Notes: generated by a model from the sequence alone, not told the origin. Shown: positions 18,262 to 28,376, numbered from the stretch's first letter. The stretch is DNA of 64,000 nucleotides from Ruminococcaceae bacterium UBA3753 (GCA_002372375.1 DFGJ01000021.1:62001-126000), one strand, 5' to 3'. A program made the numbers and translations.

Positions 18262-20622
18262 GTGGTCAAGACCTCTGAAATGCAAATACTAAAAAAAAAG
18301 ATGCAAGAAGAAAGTATACCCTGGAAGATACATATAGTCACTAATACTATATTTTTCACTATAGGTCTATTAATATCTGGTAAAAGTATTTACGAAAAAT
18401 TTTTTCCATTTGGTATAGCACTAGTCACTGGGGTACCATACAAAAACCTTATTCTGTCGTCCGTAGCTTCCTCATTAAGCTATTTAATTACTAATGACAT
18501 TAGTTATTCAATAAAGTACGTAGCAACAGTATTTGCAATATGTGCAGTAAGATGGCTCTTAAAGGACATAAAATTGTCGCACAAATGCTTGTGTAATTCT
18601 ATAATGTGCAGCTTGATCAATTTTTTTATGAGCTTCCCCGTATATATGCACGGAGATTCTTCATTTTACATTTTGACAGATATATTTATAGAATCCGCAC
18701 TTGCCGGATCATGCTCATTTTTATTTGAAAAAAGTATAAATATAACTCTAAAATACTTCAAAACTAAATCTAAAACTAAATTTTTGGTAAGAAACACTAG
18801 CGACTTGTTAATTATTTCAAGTAGTATTTTTGTCGTAACCTTTTCACTTTCTGATTTTAACTTGGGACCCATATCTTTAGGTAATGCAATTTCTACTTAT
18901 ATTTTATTTTTAATTTGCAGAGCCGGCGGAACTTTATGCGCAGGTGTGTCCTTTATTATTTTAAATTTCATATCAGGGTTTAAACCGTCATCAATAAATA
19001 CGTATGTCAGCAATTATTACAACTTCTCAGTACCTGCAATTTGCATGTTAGTTGTTGGTCTATTTCCAAAGCATTCCAAAATCAAAGTATCCATACTGTA
19101 TATTTTTCTTAATCTAATTTTAAAACTATATTTTTTCTCAGAGATAAACATAGGCATAATAATCTCTAGTTTATATGAATCCATTCTGTCTTGTACACTT
19201 TTACTAATAACACCGGATAACATTTTAAATAAGTTGATAAACTTTAATTGTAATGACGAATTTAAAGCAAATAATTTGTACTGTATCCAACAGCGTTTAA
19301 GCTTAAATCTTAAATATTTATCAGAGTCCTTTAAGAATATTGGAAGCGGATTAGATGTTGTGTCTATGAAAAAAGAAGCGAATAAAAATACAGATTTACG
19401 GGAATTATTAGAAAAAACAAATGAAAAATTTTGTTCTGTTTGCTCATTAAGCACCTTTTGCTGGGGAAGCAACAAAAATAACACAATAAATTATTTAAAT
19501 AATATTCTTAAGAAAAGAGAAAACAATCTAATGCATGAAAATGAATTTAGTAGCATATGCCCTAGCGTAGAAAAAATTAGAAAGTATTACGAATATTTAA
19601 ATATGGAGAAAAGCATAAAGGACATAGCTCAAATAAAAGTTAATGAAATGAAGGACTATGTTGTAGAACAGTTTAAAGATACAGGATCAATTTTAAGTAA
19701 TTTATCAGAAAAAATTAATAACTCGTTTAATTATAATCTTAATGTTTCTGATAAGATTTTAAATATCCTAAGAAAAAACAACATAAACTGCTATTATGCT
19801 TTTTGTAAAGATTATTTCGATAAAAAGTGGAGCATAGAGATTTCAGTTGATACAAGTGATAAACAGAAATTTGAAAACCTTCGCATTGAAGATATTTTGA
19901 AAAATGAATACGGAAAAATATTTAATAGTCCTATATTAATAAACAACTACAAAAAAAGTTTTAAATACATAATCCTCGAAAAAACAAATTATACAGTGCG
20001 TGTTGACGTCGCACAGCACGTATGCAAAAATGGTGATTTTTGTGGTGATAGTTACAAATATTTTTTCACAGAAGATGGTAAACTAGTTATAATTCTAAGC
20101 GATGGAATGGGAACAGGAGTAAGAGCAGCTGTTGAAGGAACTTTAGCATGCGAAATTTTGAGTACACTAATTAAATCCCATGTAGATACTGATATCGCAC
20201 TAAGAATAACTAATACGACCCTTCTTACAAATCCGAATGAAGAATCGCTGGCTGCCATAGATCTGGTAATTATCGACTTAAACACCGGGAATTCCAGATT
20301 TATAAAAGCAGGTGCGGCAAGCAGTATTATAAAGAGTAAAAATGAAATAAAGATTTTAGATGAAGCTTCTCTACCTATTGGCATTTTAAAAAATATCGAT
20401 TATTCCATCAATGATATCAAACTAAAAAATAAAGATAAAATTCTGATCATGTCCGATGGGGCATCTTACCCAAGCAATGACTGGATCGCTGAAAAACTGA
20501 ACAGTTGGAAGGGAGAAAATGGTGATCTTGCAAAAAGTATAATAGATGATTCGTTAAAAAAAGCAGAACAAGACAAAGACGACGATATAACAGTTATAGC
20601 GGTAGAGATTTTAAATAGTTAA
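18262..20622 (+). CDS. spoIIE: Stage II sporulation protein E (PP2C phosphatase)
   Basis: Membrane-bound serine phosphatase that dephosphorylates SpoIIAA and so releases sigma-F in the forespore; also acts at the polar septum. About ten membrane helices fill residues 30-330, a central regulatory region with a CSLSTFCW cysteine motif follows, and the C-terminal PP2C domain (about 590 on) carries LSDGMGTGVRAA and the closing DDDITVIAVEI metal motif. GTG 18262 fits the GGGAG spacing; ATG 18253 would give 789 residues but abuts the GGGAG. It is transcribed alone. Confidence 0.92.
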   Translation: MVKTSEMQILKKKMQEESIPWKIHIVTNTIFFTIGLLISGKSIYEKFFPFGIALVTGVPYKNLILSSVASSLSYLITNDISYSIKYVATVFAICAVRWLLKDIKLSHKCLCNSIMCSLINFFMSFPVYMHGDSSFYILTDIFIESALAGSCSFLFEKSINITLKYFKTKSKTKFLVRNTSDLLIISSSIFVVTFSLSDFNLGPISLGNAISTYILFLICRAGGTLCAGVSFIILNFISGFKPSSINTYVSNYYNFSVPAICMLVVGLFPKHSKIKVSILYIFLNLILKLYFFSEINIGIIISSLYESILSCTLLLITPDNILNKLINFNCNDEFKANNLYCIQQRLSLNLKYLSESFKNIGSGLDVVSMKKEANKNTDLRELLEKTNEKFCSVCSLSTFCWGSNKNNTINYLNNILKKRENNLMHENEFSSICPSVEKIRKYYEYLNMEKSIKDIAQIKVNEMKDYVVEQFKDTGSILSNLSEKINNSFNYNLNVSDKILNILRKNNINCYYAFCKDYFDKKWSIEISVDTSDKQKFENLRIEDILKNEYGKIFNSPILINNYKKSFKYIILEKTNYTVRVDVAQHVCKNGDFCGDSYKYFFTEDGKLVIILSDGMGTGVRAAVEGTLACEILSTLIKSHVDTDIALRITNTTLLTNPNEESLAAIDLVIIDLNTGNSRFIKAGAASSIIKSKNEIKILDEASLPIGILKNIDYSINDIKLKNKDKILIMSDGASYPSNDWIAEKLNSWKGENGDLAKSIIDDSLKKAEQDKDDDITVIAVEILNS

Positions 20623-21573
20623 AATAGAAGTAAAAACTGTTACAAAATGAGCTGTTGCCTTAGGAATACTTCAAAAAATAAAATAACACAATCTACGATA
20701 AAAGAACCGCTCCCAAAGATTAAAACCGAATATACATTTTATGCCTCTAGTATGTTTATAATTGAACCTTTAAAAAAATAACTTATCTCTATTTAAGGCG
20801 TTTTCAATCTCCAGGATAGTTTTATTACTAGTTTTTGTAAGCTTTTCACTTTTTTAATTTTTATAAGTTTTTTTAAACTTATCCATTTAAAATCTTGTGT
20901 TTCACTTTTTTTGTAAACTGTGGTGTTGGCTTTATCCCAGTAAAAAGATGCGATTTAGTTATATTTTGTTACAGATACAATATAAGTTGGTGTATTTGTT
21001 ATACAAATATTATTTTAAATAAACACCATAAAAAAGCTTTCATTAAAAATTCACTTACACAAAGATAGATCATGCTCGACCAACTGTATTAATGACTGGT
21101 ACCTTGTTATAAACTAAAGTTTTAACTATGAAACAATATATCATCCACACTAATTTTATCTAAAAAAAATAAATACTAATAAAATATGTAAATGGCTTGG
21201 CAGAAGCTAATGCATAAAGTAGAAACAAATCTATAACAGTAATTCCTTTTTAAGGAAAATAATTTTGGAATAACTAAATAAAAAAATTTATTTAAAGGAA
21301 AAATGTGCCTGCTGATGCAACTTCAAAATAAAAAGTAGACAGTGTGGACTGTAAGAAACGAAACGTCTGTGTTTCTGTCTGGTGCAGGAAATAAAACAAA
21401 CACACTAACTGGCTTTAAGAGTACAAAGATGCTGGGCTGATCTGCTGACCATTAGTTGTTAGTCACGAACCCAAAGCAAATGAAAGACCAAACGCTTTCA
21501 GAACATGTACTGGCACCAAAAACTCAAGTTAATGCCGCCATAACGTTGAAATTAATGTTGTGCACACAGAACT
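20623..21573. other. Noncoding gap, possible further tuf-tail debris
   Basis: About 950 bases between the convergent spoIIE and tuf genes. No ORF supported. A stretch near 21440-21485 (ATTAGTTGTTAGTCACGAAC) weakly resembles the tuf 3' end and may be an older, more diverged copy of it. Confidence 0.35.
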
Positions 21574-21655
21574 GGATGCACTAATCCTAGATTTTAGTCA
21601 CAATCCTACCAAATTTCATCCTGTACAGACTCCTTCACGGATTATTATACATCAC
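21574..21655 (-). repeat. Displaced copy of the tuf 3' end
   Basis: On the plus strand GGATGCACTAA...ATTTTAGT-ACAA...CTTC-CGGATT at 21574-21642 matches the tuf stop region at 21767-21830 in the same order and orientation, about 193 bp away. The match covers 11 bases past the stop codon and roughly the last 15 codons, with substitutions and small indels. The copy lies downstream of tuf on its own strand and is not translatable. Confidence 0.7.
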
Positions 21656-21726
21656 ACTTATTGTGTAACAGTGCCGAATGGGATACGCTGTCCAGAAATA
21701 TTAGCCGTTGCACTTTCCATACAAAA

Positions 21727-21758
21727 TAAAAAGCCCCGCCAAAACAGCGAGGTCGGCT
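21727..21758 (-). terminator. Probable terminator of tuf
   Basis: On the minus strand AGCC (21755-21758) pairs with GGCT (21732-21735), with a further CGC/GCG-type inner pairing, followed by TTTTTATTTTGT. It lies 16 bases past the tuf stop. The stem is imperfect (bulged). Confidence 0.55.
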
Positions 21759-21773
21759 TGGTAATGGGATGCA

Positions 21774-22976
21774 CTAACCTTCTATTTTAGTTACAACACC
21801 AGAACCCACCGTACGCCCACCTTCGCGGATTGCAAACCTCAAACCCTCTTCAATCGCAATCGGAGTTATGAGCTCAACAGACATATCCACATTATCACCA
21901 GGCATAGCCATTTCTACACCTTCCGGTAAAGTTATTACACCAGTGACATCAGTAGTTCTGAAGTAAAACTGAGGTCTGTAATTATTGAAAAACGGAGTAT
22001 GACGCCCACCCTCATCTTTAGTTAAAATATAAACTTGTCCACTAAACTTAGTATGCGGATTTATCGTCCCCGGTTTCGCTAAAACTTGACCACGCTTAAT
22101 TTCATCTCTCTGGACGCCACGTAAAAGCGCGCCAACATTATCGCCCGCTTCACAATAATCCAAAGTTTTACGGAACATCTCCATACTAGTGACCACTACT
22201 TTACGCCTTTCGGTAGTGAGACCAACTAGCTCAACCTCATCACCGGCATTAAGTCTTCCTCTCTCTACACGGCCAGTAGCAACTGTACCGCGTCCCGTAA
22301 TGGTCATAGTATCTTCAACAGGCATCAAGAAAGGCAAGTCGGACTTGCGCTCCGGCGTCGGAATGTAAGAATCCACAGCATCCATAAGTTCAAGGATCGG
22401 CTTGTACTCTTCAGCAGAAGGATCAGTGGAAGAACTTTCCAAAACCTTCAAAGCAGAACCTTTAATTATCGGCGTGTTATCACCATCAAACTCATAGCTG
22501 CTTAGAAGCTCACGTACCTCCATTTCCACCAAGTCTAAAAGTTCCGGATCATCTACCTGGTCGACCTTATTCAAAAACACAACTATACTTGGCACACCGA
22601 CCTGCCTAGCAAGTAATATATGTTCACGAGTTTGTGGCATAGGACCGTCAGCTGCTGAAACAACTAAAATCGCTCCATCCATTTGCGCTGCACCAGTAAT
22701 CATATTCTTAACATAATCCGCGTGACCTGGGCAGTCAACGTGCGCATAGTGCCTCGCATCGGTCTGATACTCCACATGGGCAGTATTAATCGTTATACCA
22801 CGTTCACGTTCTTCAGGAGCCTTATCAATATTTGCATAGTCAGTAAAATCCGCATACTTCTTAAAACTAAGAACCTTCGTAATTGCTGCAGTAAGCGTCG
22901 TTTTTCCGTGATCCACGTGTCCGATAGTCCCAATATTAACGTGCGGTTTGTTTCTCTCAAATTTCTGCTTTGCCAT
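21774..22976 (-). CDS. tuf: Translation elongation factor Tu
   Basis: GTPase that delivers aminoacyl-tRNA to the ribosome. 400 residues, full length. The start is ATG 22976 with a perfect GGAGG six bases upstream. GTPase motifs: GHVDHGKTTL (about 18-27), RGITINTAHVEY switch I, DCPGHADY (about 81-88) and NKVD. Domains 2 and 3 (TGRGTVATGRVERG; RFAIREGGRTVGSGVV) are intact. Codon use is richer in GC than the surroundings, as expected for a highly expressed gene. It is not next to fusA, rpsG or rpsL, so the str operon has been broken up. A partial copy of its 3' end lies downstream. Confidence 0.97.
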   Translation of the reverse strand: MAKQKFERNKPHVNIGTIGHVDHGKTTLTAAITKVLSFKKYADFTDYANIDKAPEERERGITINTAHVEYQTDARHYAHVDCPGHADYVKNMITGAAQMDGAILVVSAADGPMPQTREHILLARQVGVPSIVVFLNKVDQVDDPELLDLVEMEVRELLSSYEFDGDNTPIIKGSALKVLESSSTDPSAEEYKPILELMDAVDSYIPTPERKSDLPFLMPVEDTMTITGRGTVATGRVERGRLNAGDEVELVGLTTERRKVVVTSMEMFRKTLDYCEAGDNVGALLRGVQRDEIKRGQVLAKPGTINPHTKFSGQVYILTKDEGGRHTPFFNNYRPQFYFRTTDVTGVITLPEGVEMAMPGDNVDMSVELITPIAIEEGLRFAIREGGRTVGSGVVTKIEG

Positions 22977-23042
22977 CAAAATCCTCCATCAGCAACAATA
23001 ATTTAAAAGGCAAGGGGCACAAAACCAAAAATAACGTGAGTA

Positions 23043-23071
23043 ATTCTAACAACTATATTTCAAAAAAGCAA
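23043..23071 (-). promoter_or_regulatory. Sigma-A-type promoter of tuf
   Basis: Minus strand: TTGCTT (23066-23071), 17-base spacer, extended -10 TG-T-TAGAAT (core at 23043-23048). The transcript leader to ATG 22976 would be about 60 bases. Confidence 0.65.
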
Positions 23072-23130
23072 CAAAAAATTACGTAAAACAATAAATTGAC
23101 TTTCTTGGATCAAAAAAATAAAAATAAAAT

Positions 23131-24318
23131 TCAAGATAAAACAGCATATTTATTTTTTGCACTTAAAATACGATCTAAAGATTTGTCTATCATTTCTTCA
23201 GATATTGTATCTTTTTCAGTACTTTTAACATTCTTTACAATACTATTATAAAGGCTTTCTAGTTTGTGAAAATCTTTACGACTTTTTAGGGTAACTGGAA
23301 TACTTAAAAGATCGTTACCAGCTTTTATTGCCGTTATAGCAGCCAACTCCCTTCCAAAGTGATCTGAAACTGCTTTCATTTCTAACGCATCTGTCATTGC
23401 TACCCCTCTAAAGCCCAGCTCCTCTCTAAGAAGGCTTGTCATAATACTCTTCGATAAAGTTGCTGGAACAACTATCGCTTTCCCAGCTTTTTTTGAGTGA
23501 ATTTTTGTATCGTCGATCTTTGGAAGAGATATATGCGCTGACATAACGAAGTCTACACCTGCATCTATTGCTGCCTTGAAAGGCTTTAATTCTATTTCCC
23601 TTAGCTCTTCTAATGTTCCAGGAATAACAGGGAGCATATTGTGCGAATCAGAATCCGTATTTCCGTGGCCTGGGAAATGCTTAGCTGTGGCTGCTATGCC
23701 CATCAAATGTAAGCCGTTTATAAAGCTAACACCAAAATCTGAAACTAAATCTGCATCAGCGCCAAAAGACCTTTCCCCTATAACGGGATTCTTAGGATTA
23801 TTGTTGACATCTACAACAGGTGCTAAATCACAATTTATACCTATTTCCTTAAGCTCTTTTGCTATTGTCACACCTTTTTCAAAAGCTTCCTCAGAAGATT
23901 CTATTTCTGAATTATTTTTTAACGTTTTTCTACCAAACGCAAAACGCTCTACTTTTCCACCTTCCTGGTCTGTGAATATTAAAAGAGGGGGAAAATTATA
24001 TTTTTTAGTTATACTCTGTAAGTCAGAAACTAACTTTTTAGACTGATCTTTGTCTAAGAAGTTATCTTTAAATAAAACAATACTCCCAACTCCATACTCG
24101 CCAATTAGTTTTTCTAGCAGTGGTCTAGTAACCTTATCAACTTCTGTTATTGCTCTACCATTATTTAAATACCTTATATCTAGAACCATCATTTGTCCTA
24201 TCTTCTGGCGTAAAGTAAATCCGTTAGAATCAAAATTTGAGTCAAAACTTGAACCAAAAGAAGAAGGAAACAATAAAAAAAGCACACTTGCAAAAATTTT
24301 TTTAAGAGATTTAAGCAT
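23131..24318 (-). CDS. Secreted family 3 glycoside hydrolase, beta-N-acetylhexosaminidase (NagZ-like)
   Basis: Removes N-acetylglucosamine from muropeptides or similar glycans. ATG 24318 has a perfect TAGGAGG; upstream in-frame codons would add an implausible leader. Residues 1-22 form a signal peptide without lipobox Cys, so it is exported rather than cytosolic as in E. coli. The family signature KHFPGHGNTDSDSH (about 200-213) carries the His/Asp acid-base pair of NagZ-type enzymes, and the nucleophile Asp is in GVAMTDALEM (about 285). 395 residues, a single-domain GH3. It is likely used in wall recycling or glycan scavenging. Confidence 0.88.
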   Translation of the reverse strand: MLKSLKKIFASVLFLLFPSSFGSSFDSNFDSNGFTLRQKIGQMMVLDIRYLNNGRAITEVDKVTRPLLEKLIGEYGVGSIVLFKDNFLDKDQSKKLVSDLQSITKKYNFPPLLIFTDQEGGKVERFAFGRKTLKNNSEIESSEEAFEKGVTIAKELKEIGINCDLAPVVDVNNNPKNPVIGERSFGADADLVSDFGVSFINGLHLMGIAATAKHFPGHGNTDSDSHNMLPVIPGTLEELREIELKPFKAAIDAGVDFVMSAHISLPKIDDTKIHSKKAGKAIVVPATLSKSIMTSLLREELGFRGVAMTDALEMKAVSDHFGRELAAITAIKAGNDLLSIPVTLKSRKDFHKLESLYNSIVKNVKSTEKDTISEEMIDKSLDRILSAKNKYAVLS

Positions 24319-24422
24319 AAACAGTCCTCCTAAATAAAATGTAGTAGTATAAATAAAAAAAGACAAAAAAGGCAAAAACCACGATGATAATTGCCTTTAA
24401 AACGATTATGTACATTTAAAAA

Positions 24423-24704
24423 TTAAACAGATTTTTTCTTTAAATTCGCTATTTTCACGTCCACCCAATTCTCAAACTGCTCATCTGTCATGCGTGGATC
24501 TTTCTGTCCCATATAAGTACTGCAATCTTTTATAGAACATTCACTGCAGTCCTGCCTATTTTTCTTACTTGCACAGTCATAGATTGGGCAAACAGCTCCA
24601 CCTCTGTAAAATACCTTACCCTCGGCCTTGGAGCAACCACCACATTGTGGAAGAGAATCGCACGCAGAACAGTCGGCACCACAAGCTGCTATCATCTTTT
24701 CCAT
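24423..24704 (-). CDS. DUF3795 cysteine-rich protein
   Basis: A 93-residue protein starting MEKMIAACGADCSACD, with 13 cysteines in a C-x2-C and C-x2-C-x-like arrangement (CDSLPQCGGC; CPIYDC; CSECSIKDC), the pattern of DUF3795, probably a small metal-binding protein. Function unknown. The ATG has AAGGGGG six bases upstream. It lies just upstream of the hexosaminidase in the same direction with a ~100-base gap. Confidence 0.78.
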   Translation of the reverse strand: MEKMIAACGADCSACDSLPQCGGCSKAEGKVFYRGGAVCPIYDCASKKNRQDCSECSIKDCSTYMGQKDPRMTDEQFENWVDVKIANLKKKSV

Positions 24705-25344
24705 AAAAAACCCCCTTAAATTGTAATTATTTGTACCGAAAAAATACCGTACCGTTGAAGTTTAAATTAAAACTTTTTAAAGATCCAGTTAAAATTTAGT
24801 TTTTATGTAGCAATAAGCGAAGTGCAAAACTTCTGCTTTTGTAAGTCAAAATTTTATCTATTTTGCAAATAGAACAAGAAGTAAAACCCTGCAGTAAAAC
24901 ATATATTTATAAAAACTAACTAAAGCCTCTTCTACGCTCTAAATAATCTTATATATCTAAGACGCAATTGATAATTGACCAACAAAACAAAGACCAGACT
25001 ATAAATTAAGCCCAAATCATTTATATTCTTGTTTTTTATCTTAAAGAAATTAAAACAATAAATCGAAAACGTTCACAATTTCTGAGTTATCTATCCCTAA
25101 GAAATTCATCGTTGTTAGCTATAATAACATGTTTATATTTATTGCACTGATTAAAATGTTCAGAATGTTCCATGTATGCAGTTAACAAACTTTTTAGCCT
25201 CCCCACTATGATCTACCAATAACGTCCTCAGAGTTGTCCGGAACAAGGTTGTAACCCAAAAACGATAAATTACTCAGTGGTTGTTTTCCAAGTGCAAAAG
25301 CAAAAGACTAAAAGCAGATTATAAGCTGGAGAAGATTGAATAAA
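24705..25344. other. Noncoding gap
   Basis: About 640 AT-rich bases between the DUF3795 gene and the tsaB-tail array. Nothing supported. Confidence 0.4.
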
Positions 25345-25805
25345 AGTACGGCAACTTAGAAATTTTAAAGGGGCAATTAGAATCGGTGCTATTTTACAAA
25401 GAAGCCGCATCATTATCTATCAGCTATTTGCACGCTCGATCCTTTCTCTTTCCGCCTGGGGAGGCATTATATAATTTATTTACAAACTTTGAGCGTCTAA
25501 AGTGCGGCAACTTAGAAAATTCAAAAAGACAATTAGAAGTCGGCGCTGCCTTACAAAGAAGCCACATCATTATCTATCAGCTATTTGCACGCTCAATCCT
25601 TTCTCTTTCCGCTTGAGAAGGCCCTATATAATTTATTTACAAACTTTGAGTATCTGAAGTGCGGCAACTTAGAAATTTTAAAGGGGCAATTAGAATCGGT
25701 GCTACCTTACAAGGAAGCCACATCATTGTCTATTAGCTATTTGCACGCTCGATCCTTTCTCTTTCCGCTTGAGAAGGCCTTATATAGTTTATCTGCAAAC
25801 TTTGA
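25345..25805 (-). repeat. Tandem array made from the tsaB 3' end, ~150-bp unit, three units
   Basis: The phrase GCTATTTGCACGCTC (the tsaB stop region, read on the plus strand) starts at 25433, 25580 and 25736, spacings 147 and 156; the 25736 copy is the real gene end. Each unit continues through CCTTTCTCTTTCCGC and CAAACTTTGAG. The left two units then carry flank not in the gene, CGGCAACTTAGAAA...CAATTAGAA...GGTGCT, which recurs near 25350, 25504 and 25662. Copies are nearly identical, so the expansion is recent. Plus-strand ORFs here are frames across the repeat. Confidence 0.9.
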
Positions 25806-26455
25806 GCATCTCCAGCTTCAGTTCCGCTTTCCAAAAGAGTTTTTGCAGCAAATGCGACGCTTCTAGCTAATTGATATTTAAAACCTGAGTGCATAATCCT
25901 GATATTTTCTGTTTCTTTTTCAAAATTTTTATTTATGAAATTATAAAAAATATCTGCACCATCGCCCAATAGAATTACATCTTTTTCTTTAAAATCCTTT
26001 ATTTTTAAAAACATATCTTGAAAACTAACAGCATTATCTACAGTTATTCTGAATATCTTCCCATCTTTTACGTGAAATAATGCAGCATAAAGCTGATCTC
26101 TTCTAGCGTCCATGCATGTACACACTACCGCATCTTTTTGATCAATAGCGTTAAAGGCCATCGCATACAAAGTAGAAACCCCTAAAGTTTTTTTATTTAG
26201 TGGTAAAGCCATCCCCTTTATCAGTGAAACACCTATGCGTACCCCAGTGAAAGATCCTGGACCATTGCTTACAGCAAATAGATCTATGTCTTTTACTGAG
26301 AATTGAGAGAGGTCCAGCAAACTCTTTACTGTTGGAGCAAGGGTAGTACTATGGACTAATCCGGAATCCAGGTAAATCTCCCCAACTAGTTTTTCGTCAT
26401 CTAGTATCGCGCAGGATGCAACCTTAGCACTCGATTCTACTGCTAATATTCTCAA
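25733..26455 (-). CDS. tsaB: tRNA threonylcarbamoyladenosine biosynthesis protein TsaB
   Basis: ASKHA-fold partner of TsaD and TsaE in making t6A37 of ANN-decoding tRNAs. From TTG 26455 (about 240 residues) the protein starts RILAVESSAKVASCAI, matching the family; TTG 26479 is an alternative. It carries the TsaB signature NGPGSFTGVRIG (about 68-79) and CMDARRDQLYAA. The C-terminal ~60 residues are less conserved. TsaE lies 600 bases upstream instead of overlapping, and tsaD is absent from the window. Its 3' end has been tandemly copied downstream. Confidence 0.9.
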   Translation of the reverse strand: MRILAVESSAKVASCAILDDEKLVGEIYLDSGLVHSTTLAPTVKSLLDLSQFSVKDIDLFAVSNGPGSFTGVRIGVSLIKGMALPLNKKTLGVSTLYAMAFNAIDQKDAVVCTCMDARRDQLYAALFHVKDGKIFRITVDNAVSFQDMFLKIKDFKEKDVILLGDGADIFYNFINKNFEKETENIRIMHSGFKYQLARSVAFAAKTLLESGTEAGDAQSLQINYIRPSQAERERIERANS

Positions 26456-27062
26456 AACCAGATCTTCCTTTATGGGCAACGCCAGTATTGTAGTAGTATA
26501 TCCAATTAATTAATTTTTTTAACACACGCAAATATGACCACCACGTCATTTTACTGCTAGTTTGCATGAAATCGAAATCTTTTTTTAAAATAGAGAAATG
26601 TGTACAAGTCAATACCAAAGTATTATAACTAAAAAGTGAAAACATAACGAAAATTAGTGATCTTCAATTTTTGTGTTTATATTTACTGTGTACTATTTTT
26701 AGAATTAATACTTGCTTATGTGCAATGAACTTATGCATGTCAAGAAGTTTTTATCAAAGTCTTGTTTATCAGTTTTTTATTTCCTGGGGTGAGTCAAAGG
26801 AACGGAGTCTACTTGTAGACATTTTGTAGAGGAGGAAAATATGTAATTTTGTAAAATGAACTGTAAAATTATAAAAACAAAGGTGTATAGCAATAAAAAA
26901 CTCGTATTTAAAAAGAAAACTAAGCTGTAACTCTTTGTACAGACTTAGTAACAACTTCTAGAACAGCACATTCACACCACATGCTATGACGTTCTTGGAG
27001 CGAGAGTTCGTTGGAGATAGGTTCACAATCTGAATTCCCTCCACTGTATATATAGCGGATAG
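26456..27062. other. Noncoding gap splitting tsaE from tsaB
   Basis: About 600 bases where these two genes normally overlap or abut. No supported ORF. On the plus strand a perfect GAGGAGG precedes ATG-TAA at 26841-26846, an immediate stop, probably chance. Confidence 0.4.
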
Positions 27063-27494
27063 CTAGAAATGTTCTATTCCAAAAAAGTCAAAATTTCTTG
27101 TATTTTTCCCACTATAGGTGATTTTTACTTTTATTGTAGGATATTTTTTGGGGATAAAATCCTCTATATTTTCACTCCACTCTATCAATGTTATGCCATT
27201 ACCTATGTAATCAAAAAAACCAGTGTCGAATAATTCTTCTTCCGAGTTTATTCTGTACATGTCCCAATGATATATGTAAAACTTGCCTTTGTAGATGTTA
27301 ATTATGTTATAAGTAGGGCTCGTAACCACTTTGGGGTCTTTCACAGAAAGCCCGTTAGCTAATCCTCTAATGAAGGTTGTTTTTCCTGCACCGAGTTCAC
27401 CGTAAAACTGTATTATTTCTGTTCCTGCTAGTTTTTTCGCGAACCGTGCTCCAAGGTCTTCTGTAAATTCTTTTGAGTTACTTTTTATTAACAC
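27063..27494 (-). CDS. tsaE: tRNA threonylcarbamoyladenosine biosynthesis ATPase TsaE
   Basis: P-loop ATPase that resets the TsaBD complex during t6A synthesis. 143 residues, usual size. Walker A GELGAGKTTFIRG (about 31-43), followed by VTSPTYNIINIY and HWDMYRI, both conserved, and LIEWSENIEDFIP. It begins at GTG 27494 with a weak GCGAG site. Same strand as tsaB but separated from it by an unusual 0.6 kb. Confidence 0.92.
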   Translation of the reverse strand: MLIKSNSKEFTEDLGARFAKKLAGTEIIQFYGELGAGKTTFIRGLANGLSVKDPKVVTSPTYNIINIYKGKFYIYHWDMYRINSEEELFDTGFFDYIGNGITLIEWSENIEDFIPKKYPTIKVKITYSGKNTRNFDFFGIEHF

Positions 27495-27854
27495 GGCATT
27501 TTTTCTCGCTGTTTCAGATTATTTGTAAAATAGCATGTATTTTTGCCTTGAATTAATCTAAGATTGCATTTTCAACTACACATTAGATTCAAATGACTGT
27601 AATGTTCAGTTTGTTAAGCCACGATTCAGTATAAATATAAAATATGTTTTATAGTAGACAGTAATGAGGGCTAAAGTGATATTACATAATAGAGAATTTA
27701 AGATTATTCACTCTTTAATTCAAGTAAAAAGTTTAACCATTTCTTTCTCATTGTTTCACTTTGCTTATTTCGTTTTTTTGTTTATAACTACGTCAGAAAG
27801 TATATTTAAACACAGGGGATTAAACTAAAATAGTTTAGAAAAGGGCATGATAAG
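27495..27854. other. Noncoding gap between divergent genes
   Basis: About 360 bases between tsaE and the Nudix gene. No supported feature. Confidence 0.4.
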
Positions 27855-28376
27855 ATGGAAGTTTGGGACGCGTATGATTCGTCTTTTAAGTTAGTCGACG
27901 GCGTATATCTGATAAGAGATGAAGTTATACCTGAAGGACTGTATCACCTGGTTTGCCAGGTATTGGTGCAGCATGTGGACGGAACTTATCTTTTAATGCA
28001 AAGAGATAAGGACAAAAGCCAGGGTGGTATGTGGGAAGCGAGCGCCGGTGGCTCAGCTTTGAAAGGAGAAAACGCCAAGGTTGCAGCTAAGCGCGAACTT
28101 TTTGAGGAGACAGGTATAGTTGCTGATAATTTAAAAGAAAAACATAAATACAAATTCCGGAATAGCATATTGGTTGAATTTTTTACAACAATTTACAGGG
28201 ATAAAACTAAAATTGCCTTACAAAAAGGTGAAACACAGAATTTTAAATGGGTAAATGCAAAAAAACTGATAGAAATTAAAAAACGTGGAATGCTTACAAA
28301 AACTAGCAATAAAACTATATTAGATATTGAAAACTCCTTAAGTAAAGAAAAATTATTGCCGAATGTTCAAATTTAA
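27855..28376 (+). CDS. Nudix hydrolase
   Basis: 173 residues with a complete Nudix box GSALKGE-x7-RELFEETGI (about 64-87), so it hydrolyses a nucleoside diphosphate linked to some moiety X. The N-terminus (EVWDAYDSSFKLVDG, then LVCQVLVQHVDGTYLLMQR) resembles the IDI/YfcD-like branch of Nudix proteins. The substrate cannot be told. ATG 27855 has AAAAGGG about 10 bases upstream. The last ~35 residues are Lys-rich and unconserved-looking. Confidence 0.85.
   Translation: MEVWDAYDSSFKLVDGVYLIRDEVIPEGLYHLVCQVLVQHVDGTYLLMQRDKDKSQGGMWEASAGGSALKGENAKVAAKRELFEETGIVADNLKEKHKYKFRNSILVEFFTTIYRDKTKIALQKGETQNFKWVNAKKLIEIKKRGMLTKTSNKTILDIENSLSKEKLLPNVQI

Noticed and set aside
21560..21790. 76-codon plus-strand ORF
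   Set aside because: Spans the antisense of the tuf end and its copy; no start signal.
25386..25866. Plus-strand ORFs with repeated protein segments
   Set aside because: They are antisense frames across the tsaB-tail array, not a repeat protein.
26841..26846. Perfect ribosome site followed by ATG-TAA (minimal ORF)
   Set aside because: A single occurrence with no promoter or downstream coupled gene on that strand; probably chance.
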